Positions 15,967 to 23,976 of a stretch of DNA of 33,564 bases are shown here, piece after piece. Source of the stretch: a bacterium (GTDB taxonomy: Bacteria > B130-G9); assembly GCA_035527515.1 (NCBI GenBank), contig DATLAJ010000066.1:1-33564 (forward strand), read 5' to 3'. Numbering within the stretch: the first letter of the stretch is position 1; each line of letters opens with the position of its first letter. Both the position numbers and the translations under genes were made by a program. Below the pieces are notes generated by a model, which ran no database searches, had not been told where the DNA came from, and saw nothing but the letters and a program-made list of their open reading frames with translations.

Positions 15967-18300
15967 TTACCTCACATATCCTAACGTCTTGAGCGCCTCG
16001 CGTCTTCTGGCATCGATCTTGACGGAGCCCACGCTGCGGCTGGACTTCTGGCTTGGCTGGCCCGGGACGCAGAAGATGAGCACGCCCTCCTGTCTGCCTC
16101 GGCCATTCGTTATCGCGATCAACGCATCGAGGTCCACGGCCGCGTCAGCGGGATTGAGGGTGAAGGGGCTAGATTCAGGGCGGCCGCAGCCGGCGCGGAC
16201 GCGGTCGAGGCAGCCTGAGTTGTCATCGATCTTGAGCTCGATAGTCAGCGGCATGTCCGGCGGCTCTACACGAAACGAAAGGAGGCTTTCGTAAGTGCTG
16301 AGGCTCTTGGTGAATTCAATCTGATGATCGTCATGGTCGAGAACCTCGTCGAGACAGCTAAGACTGTAGATGTCCTTGAAGCGGCCCTCAGTCCGTATCT
16401 CGCCCGAGAACTTCGATTGCAGCGGCGTTGAGAACAGAATCCGCCAGCCCGGCGATGATAGGTCGAACAGCTTTCGATATGCCTTTTCTCTGAGGGATTT
16501 CGTGAGCTCTGGCTCGACGGCGATGAGGTTCTCCGTCTCGTGCGGGTCGTTTCGCAGGTCGTAGAGCAGCTCTGGGCTTCGGTAGTTCAAGCCCTTGTAG
16601 TTGTAGATGTTGGGCGTGATGTACTTCAGGACGCTCGAACGCAGGCAAAGCCTCATGACGCCGTGCGCGGCGGTCTCCGACACGTAGAAACGGTCGTCCG
16701 GGAGCGCAGTATTCGGCTCGGCGAAGAGCGACCTGCCGGGGCCAGCGATAGCGCCTCCGAGGCCAACCTCAGAGAGGATGGTCGGCGCCACATCGATGAG
16801 CCCAACCTGATGCTTGACGCGCAGGCCAGCGTTTTGTAAGTGCGGCAGCTTCACGATGAGCGGCACCCGAATCTGCTCCTCGAACAGCCTGAAGCCGTGA
16901 GAAAGCGACCTGTGGTCCCAGAACTCCTCACCGTGATCGGACGTTACGACGATCATTGTGTTCTGCCACAGGCCGAGCTCCTTGAGCCTGTCAAAGAATG
17001 ACGAGAGCTCGTCATCAACGAACCTGATCTCGCCATCATAAAGCGCGATGGAGCCTTGTATGTCGGTCTCGGTGGGCCGTCTCCGCCTGCCCAGGAAGGC
17101 CTTCACTGGGCTTTTGTATTCCTTTCTTAGGCACTCCTTCTCTCCAGAGGGGCAGAACATCGTGTCGTACGGCTCCGGCGGGTTATAGGGATCGTGCGGG
17201 TCGAAAAAATGCAGAAACATGAAGAACCGCTTGTCGTAGTGCCTGTCCAGCATCGCAAGCGCCTCGTCAACCACCTCGTCGGCACGCTGCGGGCAGTGAA
17301 AGTAATACTCGTCAAATCCCTGCGCAAGGCCATAGTCGGGGAACAGATACTCAAAACTCGCCACGCCGAGCGTCAGGAAGGAGTTTTCGCGCATGACCTC
17401 GGCAAGCGTCAGCGCCTCGTCCGAGAGGCCCTGGTAGAAGTTTTGCACGCCGTGCTGAGACGGCATAAGCCCCGTGAAAAGCGAGGCGTGGGAGGGCAAC
17501 GTCCAGGGCGCCGCAGTAATTGCCTGCTCGAAGACGACCGAATCTGCCGCCAGTTTGTCGAGATTCGGCGTGGTGGGACGCTGATAGCCGAGGCAGGACA
17601 GGTGATCTGCCCGCAGTGTGTCGATGCTGATCAGAATGACGTTTACGCTCTCGTGGCACTCGTCGCGGCTTGCGATGAACGGATTGCTCCAAAGCGCGTA
17701 GTCATATCTTGTGTCGGCATTACGGCTGAAAGGAGGCCGAATGGGATAAGTCCCGCGAGTTACGAACCTGAGTGCAATGTCCCGGCCCGAAAACGCCGAT
17801 AGATCGACCCTGGCGTTGAACCACCTTTTGTCCTGCTTGCGCATCTTGGGATCAATATAGTGCGAGAAGAGCATCTGCTCGTGGCCGGCGCGCTCGACCA
17901 AGACGTCGAATTGGCAACCGTCCCCCGCCCTTGACCACGCGTCGGGCGAGATGCCATATCCGAAATCCAGGACGGCGTTGAAGGGGACGTGCACGGTGCA
18001 TTCTATTGAAGTCTGGCTTGGGGCGAATATCGCACTGCGCTGCTCATTGGCGATGGTTACCTTCTTTTTCATTCCCATCCTGTTGGCTACAAGATAGGAG
18101 TCATTGTTCGTCATCACGTCAGCGAAAGGCATTATATCTGATGCGGTGGCGGTCGAGAGGATGCGCCCGTTCTCCAGCGAATCAACCATATTCCAGTGCC
18201 TGATAGCCCCTGAGCCCGGCGCAGAGCTCTCGCTCTGGCACCCGAACATGCCTGCGATCCCAACCGCAAGCAACGATATCGAAAGGCCCCAAGCCTTCAT
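15967..18300 (-). CDS. Sulfatase-like alkaline-phosphatase-superfamily lipoprotein
   Basis: The protein has 777 residues. The N terminus is a lipoprotein-type signal with 'GMFGC' (Cys21 as candidate lipidation site). About 190 residues of beta-rich sequence follow, then the sulfatase domain. 'NVILISIDTLRADHLSCLGY' supplies the first metal aspartate, 'PNLDKLAADSV' follows, and the nucleophile region reads 'APWTLPSHASLFTG'. In formylglycine sulfatases this is C/S-x-P-S-R, but here Thr (about residue 267) takes the nucleophile place and His replaces Arg. 'TSDHGEEFWDH' supplies the later metal ligands. The ending 'LKTLGYVR' is common among such proteins. A Thr nucleophile is typical of phosphoethanolamine and phosphoglycerol transferases, so a phospho-transferase or phosphodiesterase activity is as likely as sulfatase. 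The likely location is the periplasm or cell surface. AAGGGG lies upstream of the ATG. Confidence 0.88.
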   Translation of the reverse strand: MKAWGLSISLLAVGIAGMFGCQSESSAPGSGAIRHWNMVDSLENGRILSTATASDIMPFADVMTNNDSYLVANRMGMKKKVTIANEQRSAIFAPSQTSIECTVHVPFNAVLDFGYGISPDAWSRAGDGCQFDVLVERAGHEQMLFSHYIDPKMRKQDKRWFNARVDLSAFSGRDIALRFVTRGTYPIRPPFSRNADTRYDYALWSNPFIASRDECHESVNVILISIDTLRADHLSCLGYQRPTTPNLDKLAADSVVFEQAITAAPWTLPSHASLFTGLMPSQHGVQNFYQGLSDEALTLAEVMRENSFLTLGVASFEYLFPDYGLAQGFDEYYFHCPQRADEVVDEALAMLDRHYDKRFFMFLHFFDPHDPYNPPEPYDTMFCPSGEKECLRKEYKSPVKAFLGRRRRPTETDIQGSIALYDGEIRFVDDELSSFFDRLKELGLWQNTMIVVTSDHGEEFWDHRSLSHGFRLFEEQIRVPLIVKLPHLQNAGLRVKHQVGLIDVAPTILSEVGLGGAIAGPGRSLFAEPNTALPDDRFYVSETAAHGVMRLCLRSSVLKYITPNIYNYKGLNYRSPELLYDLRNDPHETENLIAVEPELTKSLREKAYRKLFDLSSPGWRILFSTPLQSKFSGEIRTEGRFKDIYSLSCLDEVLDHDDHQIEFTKSLSTYESLLSFRVEPPDMPLTIELKIDDNSGCLDRVRAGCGRPESSPFTLNPADAAVDLDALIAITNGRGRQEGVLIFCVPGQPSQKSSRSVGSVKIDARRREALKTLGYVR

Positions 18301-18571
18301 CTATCAGCCCCTTCAAGCATGTTTTGCGGCCCTATTCCCCGTGGATTAGCTCCGAACTCCAGCAGTTAGCCAGCGACTCAACTGCCTTGGTCCCAAGCGC
18401 CCAAAACCCTATCACCAACCTCATCCGGCTGCAATACCGATGCCGCCTCAAATTATTTGGGTCTGCCCTTTCAGGAGTTTCCCCAAGACCTGGCTTGGGT
18501 AAGTTGTGTTATGGGCTGTGCAGTGGCGATTTGGGCGTTGAGGCAGTGGAATTGGCCAGCTCGGCTGATGT

Positions 18572-18840
18572 GGCCCTAAAAGGGCCTGACGTGAGTAGCC
18601 CCGTGTGCAACGCGGGGTCATGGGCGTGCCCGAATTCGTCTTGGCGACCCTGAAGGGGTCGAACAAATTCAGAGATTAACGGTACCGTTCGACCCCTTCA
18701 GGGTCGCTTTTCAGGAGGTTTGGGACAACCTGTCCGCAGGTTTCACCTGCGGCTACTCACGTGTTCCCCCTACGGGGAAAGGGTCCACAGCCAGGGGAAG
18801 CTGGCCGATGCCGATAACCCATCTGTTCCCGCTTTCGGGA
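18572..18840. repeat. Cluster of palindromic (REP-like) elements
   Basis: Successive inverted repeats are: GGCCCT-aaa-AGGGCC (18572-18586); CCCCG...CGGGG (18599-18617); a 21-bp perfect pair (18644-18707); CCGCAGGT-ttc-ACCTGCGG (18734-18752); TTCCCC-ctac-GGGGAA (18764-18779); and TCCCG-cttt-CGGGA (18827-18840). In addition, acgtgagtagcc at 18589-18600 is the exact reverse complement of ggctactcacgt at 18751-18762, so the cluster is itself nested. The arrangement resembles composite REP/BIME-type intergenic elements. No transposase is present. Confidence 0.75.
18644..18707. repeat. 21-bp perfect inverted repeat (long hairpin)
   Basis: The arms at 18644-18664 and 18687-18707 (core 'gaccctgaaggggtcgaac') are perfectly complementary with a 22-nt loop, and each arm contains a smaller internal palindrome (cccTGAAGggg). 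Four T residues follow on the plus strand, so it could also terminate transcription, but it lies upstream of the rnf promoter. Confidence 0.85.
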
Positions 18841-18871
18841 GAAGAATGGGGAAACTCCTCTGTCCTTTGCC

Positions 18872-18899
18872 TTGACATACGATCGGCCAACCGTATTAT
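18872..18899 (+). promoter_or_regulatory. Sigma-70-type promoter for the rnf cluster
   Basis: A consensus -35 TTGACA (18872-18877), a 16-nt spacer and TATTAT (18894-18899) lie about 90 nt upstream of the rnfD ATG, downstream of the palindrome cluster. It is the best promoter match I saw in the window. Confidence 0.75.
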
Positions 18900-18987
18900 T
18901 GGTGCGTTTTTGACCAAGCTTCACTGTCGCAGGTCAGGCTAAACAGGTATCTGTACAGAGAATCAACAGAGATTTCGAAGCACGATA

Positions 18988-19986
18988 ATGCAGCAGTCTG
19001 ATCTCGCTGACGTTCTGGTCGTCTCCTCCTCGCCGCATATAAGGGCGCAAGAATCCGTTAGCAGGATAATGTGGGACGTCAACCTCGCGCTCTTGCCGGC
19101 CGCGATAGTGGGCGTCTATTTATTCGGGCCGCCGGCTCTTATTACAATCGTGTTGACTGTTCTCTCGACCGTTGTGTCCGAGGCCGTTTTATCGCGGCTC
19201 TTCGGGAAACCCATGAGGCTTTGGGACGGCAGCGCCGTGGTTACGGGCCTCTTGCTGGCGTTCAACCTCCCGCCCTCGGTGCCCTGGTGGTTGGTGGTCA
19301 CGGGTGGTTTCATAGCGATGTTGATCGGAAAGCATCTCTATGGCGGATTGGGGTGCAACCCATTCAATCCAGCGCTCGTTGCCCGCGTCGTTCTTGTCGT
19401 CGCTTGGCCGTCATTTATGACGAGGTTTCCTGCCCCGTTCGGAGGCAGGCACGGTGTTGACGCGGTCTCTACTGCGACGCCGCTCGACTTTCTGAAGCAG
19501 GACGTAACAATGGGGCTTCACCTGAAGAACTCTGCCAACATCTCCCTGTGGGACCTTTTCGTCGGAAACATCCCCGGCTGCATCGGAGAGGTCTCAGCCC
19601 TTGCGCTGCTCCTGGGTGCGGCCTATCTGCTGCTCAGAAAGGTGATTACGTGGCATATCCCAGTGGCCTACATCGGAACGGTTGTTCTCTTCTCAGGCAT
19701 ATACTGGCTCATTGATCCCACAAGTTATGCAAGCCCAGCATTTCACGTCTTCTCCGGCGGCCTGATGCTCGGCGCATTGTTCATGGCAACCGACATGGTT
19801 ACCACACCGGTCACCGCAAGGGGCATGCTCATCTTCGGCGTTGGTTGCGGTCTTCTAACAATGATCATAAGGTTCTATGGCGGGTATCCGGAGGGCGTCT
19901 CGTTCTCTATTCTGATTATGAATGGCCTGACGCCTCTAATAGACAAGTTCACGAAACCTAGGATTCTGGGGGAGGTGAAGAGATAG
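18988..19986 (+). CDS. rnfD: Rnf electron-transport complex subunit D
   Basis: This 332-residue polytopic membrane protein is of the RnfD/NqrB type. 'SSSPHIRAQESVSRIMWDV' at the N terminus is the family's usual opening. 'HLYGGLGCNPFNPALVARV' (116-134) and 'FMATDMVTTPVTARG' are conserved. The covalent-FMN motif S-T-A-T is at 161-164, with Thr164 as the expected attachment site. It acts in the inner membrane as part of the ferredoxin:NAD+ oxidoreductase that couples electron transfer to Na+ or H+ translocation. It is the first gene after a strong promoter; in most Rnf operons rnfC would precede it, but here it does not. Its stop overlaps the GTG of rnfG by one nucleotide. Confidence 0.95.
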   Translation: MQQSDLADVLVVSSSPHIRAQESVSRIMWDVNLALLPAAIVGVYLFGPPALITIVLTVLSTVVSEAVLSRLFGKPMRLWDGSAVVTGLLLAFNLPPSVPWWLVVTGGFIAMLIGKHLYGGLGCNPFNPALVARVVLVVAWPSFMTRFPAPFGGRHGVDAVSTATPLDFLKQDVTMGLHLKNSANISLWDLFVGNIPGCIGEVSALALLLGAAYLLLRKVITWHIPVAYIGTVVLFSGIYWLIDPTSYASPAFHVFSGGLMLGALFMATDMVTTPVTARGMLIFGVGCGLLTMIIRFYGGYPEGVSFSILIMNGLTPLIDKFTKPRILGEVKR

Positions 19987-20555
19987 TGGACAGCGTCCCT
20001 AAGATGGTTGCCGTCCTAACCCTTGTCTGCTGCGCCGCGGCGCTTGCTCTCTCGCAGGTCTATAACGTTACGAAGCAGCCGATTGAGAATGCCGAGAAGA
20101 ATGAGCAGTTGAAGGCGATAAAGGCGGTGCTTCCTCCTTACGACAATGACCCGCTCAAGGAGGTTGATAAGCACAAGTATGAGAAGGTCCAATACGAGTT
20201 CTACGTGGGAAAGAAGGCCGACAAGACCGTGGGCAGAGCCTTCAAGGTCCAGTCCGACGCCGGATATGGAGGCGCTATCGTGATCATGCTGGGGATAGCC
20301 CCAGATGGCAAGATCACCGGGCTTTACATACTCAAGCACTCGGAGACGCCAGGGCTTGGCGCAAAGATCGTTGAGAAGGGTTTTTTGGGCCAGTTCGTTG
20401 GCAAGTCGCTCGCAAACTCAAAGGTATCCGTCAAGAAAGATGGCGGCGACATTGACCAGATCACGGGCGCCACGATCTCACCCAGGGCAGTCTGCCTCGC
20501 CGTTCGGCAGGGGCTTGTGGCTCACAAAGCGATTTACCAGAAGGAGAAGAGCTGA
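19986..20555 (+). CDS. rnfG: Rnf electron-transport complex subunit G
   Basis: This 189-residue protein has an N-terminal membrane anchor (about 6-23) and a periplasmic FMN-binding domain. The motif 'DQITGATISPRAV' (157-169) is the covalent flavin site, with Thr163 as the phosphoester acceptor, and 'HSETPGLGAK' (118-127) is a second conserved signature. It starts with GTG overlapping the rnfD TAG, with GGGGAGGTG upstream. It relays electrons between the Rnf membrane subunits on the outer face. Confidence 0.95.
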   Translation: MDSVPKMVAVLTLVCCAAALALSQVYNVTKQPIENAEKNEQLKAIKAVLPPYDNDPLKEVDKHKYEKVQYEFYVGKKADKTVGRAFKVQSDAGYGGAIVIMLGIAPDGKITGLYILKHSETPGLGAKIVEKGFLGQFVGKSLANSKVSVKKDGGDIDQITGATISPRAVCLAVRQGLVAHKAIYQKEKS

Positions 20556-20598
20556 CAGGGATGGATAGAGGAATATCAGCTGGACGAGGTGTGAACTG

Positions 20599-21192
20599 TT
20601 GAGAGCGTTGGATGAGTTTACAAAAGGGTTCTGGGAGAGTAACCCGCTCCTGAAGTTGGTGCTCGGAATGTGTCCAACCCTTGCCGTAACGACATCAGCG
20701 GAGAACGGTGTCGCCATGGGTCTTGCGGCAACTTTCGTCCTAGTCTGCTCTAACGTCCTGATCTCCGCACTCCGGAAGATCATACCCAGAAAGGTCAGAA
20801 TCCCCTGCTTCATCGTTGTCATCGCATCGTTTGTCACGATCGTCGATCTCGTCATGCACGCCTTTTTCATCGACCTTTACAGGAGCCTGGGTCTTTTTAT
20901 CCCTCTGATCGTGGTCAACTGCATCATCCTGGGCCGGGCAGAGGCGTTCGCATCCCGCAATACAGTCGGTTACTCTTTTCTCGATGGCCTCGGCATGGGG
21001 CTCGGGTTCACGGTTACGCTGATCGTTTTGGGAACAATCCGCGAGCTCATTGGCAATGGGACCGTCTTCGGGCTCGCCGTGATGGGCGCAAGCTATCAGA
21101 AGTTTCTCATTATGATACTCCCTCCCGGCGCCTTCATAACGCTAGGGCTCTTGCTGGGCTTGATGAATAAGATCGAAATTAGCAGAAAATAG
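20599..21192 (+). CDS. rnfE: Rnf electron-transport complex subunit E
   Basis: This 197-residue integral membrane protein of the RnfE/NqrD family has about six hydrophobic helices. 'GFWESNPLLKLVLGMCPTLAV' (Cys near residue 25) and 'IPLIVVNCIILGRAEAFAS' (a second conserved Cys) are the family hallmarks. The paired half-membrane cysteines are thought to bind an iron-sulfur centre together with RnfA. It starts at TTG, preceded by GAGGTG. Confidence 0.95.
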   Translation: MRALDEFTKGFWESNPLLKLVLGMCPTLAVTTSAENGVAMGLAATFVLVCSNVLISALRKIIPRKVRIPCFIVVIASFVTIVDLVMHAFFIDLYRSLGLFIPLIVVNCIILGRAEAFASRNTVGYSFLDGLGMGLGFTVTLIVLGTIRELIGNGTVFGLAVMGASYQKFLIMILPPGAFITLGLLLGLMNKIEISRK

Positions 21193-21211
21193 ATAGTCCG
21201 AGAGAACTCAA

Positions 21212-21793
21212 ATGACCCACATACTACTTCTGATCATTAGCGCCATATTCGTAAACAACTTTGTCCTCGCAAGATTCCTCGGAATCTGCCCATACCTCGG
21301 CGTCTCCAAACGGCTCGAAGCCGCTGTCGGGATGGGTGCGGCAGTCGTATTCGTTATGACGATGGCCTCGATCGTCGCATGGGTTATCCAATACTACCTG
21401 CTTGTCCCGCTGGACCTCGAATACCTTCAGATCATCACGTTCATCCTCGTCATCGCTGCCCTTGTGCAACTGGTCGAGATGTTCATCCAAAAAACCAGCC
21501 AGCCGCTCTACAAGGCCCTCGGCATCTACCTACCGCTGATAACAACCAACTGCGCTGTCCTCGGCGTGTGCATCCTCATTATCCAGAAGAAATACTCGCT
21601 CATCGAAACTCTCTTCTACGGATTCGCCTCATCGGTTGGCTTTGCTCTGGCGCTAGTCATCTTTGCTGGCATCAGGGAGCGCATCGAGCTGATGGACGTC
21701 CCTGAAGCCTTGAAGGGGGTCTCGATAGGCCTCATCACTGCCGGCATCCTCTCTCTTGCCTTCATGGGGTTCTCCGGCCTCGTCAAGGAATAG
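21212..21793 (+). CDS. rnfA: Rnf electron-transport complex subunit A
   Basis: This 193-residue integral membrane protein of the RnfA/NqrE family contains 'FVNNFVLARFLGICPYLGVSK' and 'LGIYLPLITTNCAVLGV', the two conserved Cys-containing half-helices that pair with RnfE. It ends 'LSLAFMGFSGLV'. The stop is followed by a GC-rich stem, GCGGC-GA-GCCGC (21794-21805), and no rnfB follows, although rnfB is the usual next gene. Confidence 0.95.
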   Translation: MTHILLLIISAIFVNNFVLARFLGICPYLGVSKRLEAAVGMGAAVVFVMTMASIVAWVIQYYLLVPLDLEYLQIITFILVIAALVQLVEMFIQKTSQPLYKALGIYLPLITTNCAVLGVCILIIQKKYSLIETLFYGFASSVGFALALVIFAGIRERIELMDVPEALKGVSIGLITAGILSLAFMGFSGLVKE

Positions 21794-22372
21794 GCGGCGA
21801 GCCGCTGCTGGCCTGGCTCGTACGGCCGCGTGACCCGTCTGAGCCGGAAAGCACGACGGGCCGTCTCGATTGCTGGGGATGTTTGTGTTCCAATGCTTCA
21901 CGTGAACTGAACGGTTCGATCCGCGCGCCAGTAGGAGCTCTCCAGCAGGAGATACGAGAGTCTGAGCTATGCTAGAACTTAATGAGCCTGATACAAGGGC
22001 CAAACTCATTGACCCGGCCATACATAAGCGCGGCTGGACATAGGACCTCATTCGGCGCGAACAGACGGCTGGCGCGGTCGAGATTATGAGTGGCCGACCT
22101 ATACGTCTCGACCAGCAATCACCCGCAGAAAACCACCAAAAACAGCCAAAAATCGCCATAGCGACTCTGCTATATACAACATCCTGTCATCCAACCCAAA
22201 ACCACCACCGGTCGCATCTCACCACCACCCAACAACCCACTCCTGCGGAACTGCTGTCCATGCGGCCTGTCGGTTGACAGGCGCCCTCTTTGACGGCTAT
22301 ACTCGCCAAGACCTTGAGGTTTGTCGCCCATCTTAGTTTGATAAGCTTTTATTCTCGGAGGCAATCGGCCAA
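21794..22372. other. Gene-free region after the rnf cluster
   Basis: No convincing gene. A short GC-rich stem begins at the rnfA stop (21794-21805). From about 22120 to 22250 the plus strand is rich in C and A and poor in G (for example 'aaccaccaaaaacagccaaa'), which resembles an unstructured Rho-utilisation tract. A GGAGG at 22357-22361 serves the next gene. Confidence 0.55.
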
Positions 22373-23821
22373 ATGGCTGAAGTTGTTTTGGTGGAGCCGA
22401 TATTCGGGCACTGGGATGCGTTGAGGACGAGGCCGACTCCGCCGCTGGGACTCCTTGCCGCCGCTCGTTTTGTGGCGCGGGAGTTCGAGACGGTGCTCAT
22501 CGACCAGAGAACGGATGAGCACTGGCGGGACAGTCTGCTTCGGGAGCTGAACTCGTCGCCGCTCTGCGTCGGCATCCACAGCCTGACAGGCAACCAGATC
22601 AAACACGCGCTCGAGATCGCCTCATTTGTGCGAGAGCATTCAGACGTGCCGCTCGTCTGGGGCGGTGCACACACGACTCTGCTCCCTGAGCAGTCGCTGG
22701 GCGACCCCTGCGTTGACATCATCGTCGAGAGCGAGGGCGAGGAGACCTTCTTAGCGCTGGTGCGGACGCTCAAATCGGGCGGAGACCTTGGGCAAGTGCG
22801 TGGGCTATGGTTTGTGCGCGATGGCAAGCCACACTACACCGGCCCGCGCCAATTTGTTGAGATGGACACATTGCCTGAGATGCCATACAGCCTGGTGGAT
22901 TTCACTGACTATTTGCCGCTGGAATTCGAGAAGCCGACATTCTACGTCGAGAGCTCCCGCGGCTGCCCCAACAACTGCTCGTTCTGCTACAACAAAGCCT
23001 TCCACAAGCGCACGTGGCGCGCTTTCTCGGCGGACGTTTTCGTCGAGCGAATGCTCAACGCCGCCGAGAGGTTCAACGTGGAACATTTCTATATTGTCGA
23101 TGAGAACTACTCCGTTGACATTGGGCGAGTGAAGAGCATCTCCGAGGCGCTTGTCGGTGCGGGCATCACTTGGACCACGACGGGCGGGCACATCCCAGAG
23201 GCCTCAACGCTGAGCGACGCGGACTTCAAGCTCTTGGAGAGAAGCGGGTGCAGGAGGCTTTATTTCGGGGTCGAGTCGGGCTCGGAGCGCATCCTCAAAC
23301 GCGTTGGCAAGAAGCTGAAGATGCAGCAGCTTTTCGACGTGAACCGGCGCCTCGCCAAAGTCGATATAATCCCACGATACAGTTTCATAACGGGGTTGCC
23401 ATACGAGCGGGGTGCGGACCTAAGAAAGACTGTGGAGCTGATCATGCGTGTCATGCGGGAGAACCCAAAGGCAACGATCACAGCACTCGCGAGTTATATT
23501 CCATATCCGGGCTCCGATCTCTATGAGGATTCTTTGCGTTATGGATTCGAGGAGCCAGGCACGCTTGCCGAGTGGGGCGAGCTGAAGATGGAGCGAGGGA
23601 ACATGCCTTGGCTCTCGAGGCACGACAGGAGAGTGCTTCAGAGCTTATACTTTGTCTCATTCTTCATCGATTCGAAGGCGAAAGATTTTGTGTGCACCAG
23701 GTTGCTGTCGATTTTGGCGTCGCTTTACAGGCCGATAGCGCGGTTTCGGATGAAGCATTTCTTCTTTGGGCTCATGCCAGAGATGAGGATGTCGCAGACC
23801 TATTCTGACCGGGCCAATTGA
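22373..23821 (+). CDS. B12-binding-type radical SAM protein
   Basis: The 482-residue protein starts with a cobalamin-binding-like domain ('PPLGLLAAARFVAREFETVLID', 'VWGGAHTTLLPEQSLG', 'VESEGEETFLALV') that lacks an obvious DxHxxG, so cobalamin would be bound base-off without His or only weakly. The radical SAM core follows, with Cys198, Cys202 and Cys205 in 'SRGCPNNCSFCYN' binding the 4Fe-4S cluster, then 'YIVDENYSVD', 'GVESGSERILKRVGK' and 'ITGLPYERGAD'. Members methylate or rearrange unactivated carbon in lipids, antibiotics or peptides, but the substrate here is unknown. GGAGG lies 11 nt upstream. The FAD oxidoreductase gene follows after about 155 nt on the same strand, hinting at a shared lipid or cofactor pathway. 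Confidence 0.88.
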   Translation: MAEVVLVEPIFGHWDALRTRPTPPLGLLAAARFVAREFETVLIDQRTDEHWRDSLLRELNSSPLCVGIHSLTGNQIKHALEIASFVREHSDVPLVWGGAHTTLLPEQSLGDPCVDIIVESEGEETFLALVRTLKSGGDLGQVRGLWFVRDGKPHYTGPRQFVEMDTLPEMPYSLVDFTDYLPLEFEKPTFYVESSRGCPNNCSFCYNKAFHKRTWRAFSADVFVERMLNAAERFNVEHFYIVDENYSVDIGRVKSISEALVGAGITWTTTGGHIPEASTLSDADFKLLERSGCRRLYFGVESGSERILKRVGKKLKMQQLFDVNRRLAKVDIIPRYSFITGLPYERGADLRKTVELIMRVMRENPKATITALASYIPYPGSDLYEDSLRYGFEEPGTLAEWGELKMERGNMPWLSRHDRRVLQSLYFVSFFIDSKAKDFVCTRLLSILASLYRPIARFRMKHFFFGLMPEMRMSQTYSDRAN

Positions 23822-23976
23822 TGATGCGGCAGACTTCAGCGGCGTGTGTCAGAGGTCGTGTGGTGATTCCGTGCAAGGTTATGTCGCGAGGGGCCTACGC
23901 TGAATAAGTCGGTAGATAAGTGGCCACGCCCGGCTCTTGTGGTCGGAAGATGCGTTAAGTTTCTCAGAGGATTTTG

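Larger units (their letters stand above)
18301..18871. other. Gene-free divergent region carrying palindromic repeats
   Basis: No credible gene lies between the sulfatase-like gene and rnfD. The left half (18301-18560) shows nothing I can assign. The right half is a dense series of palindromes, described separately, and ends at the rnf promoter. Confidence 0.75.

Noticed and set aside
18601-18780. CRISPR array.
   Set aside because: The palindromes differ in sequence and are not separated by regular spacers.
22086-22277. A 63-codon ORF in the gap after rnfA.
   Set aside because: Low-complexity Pro/Thr/His/Gln composition reflects the C/A-rich DNA, and there is no ribosome binding site.
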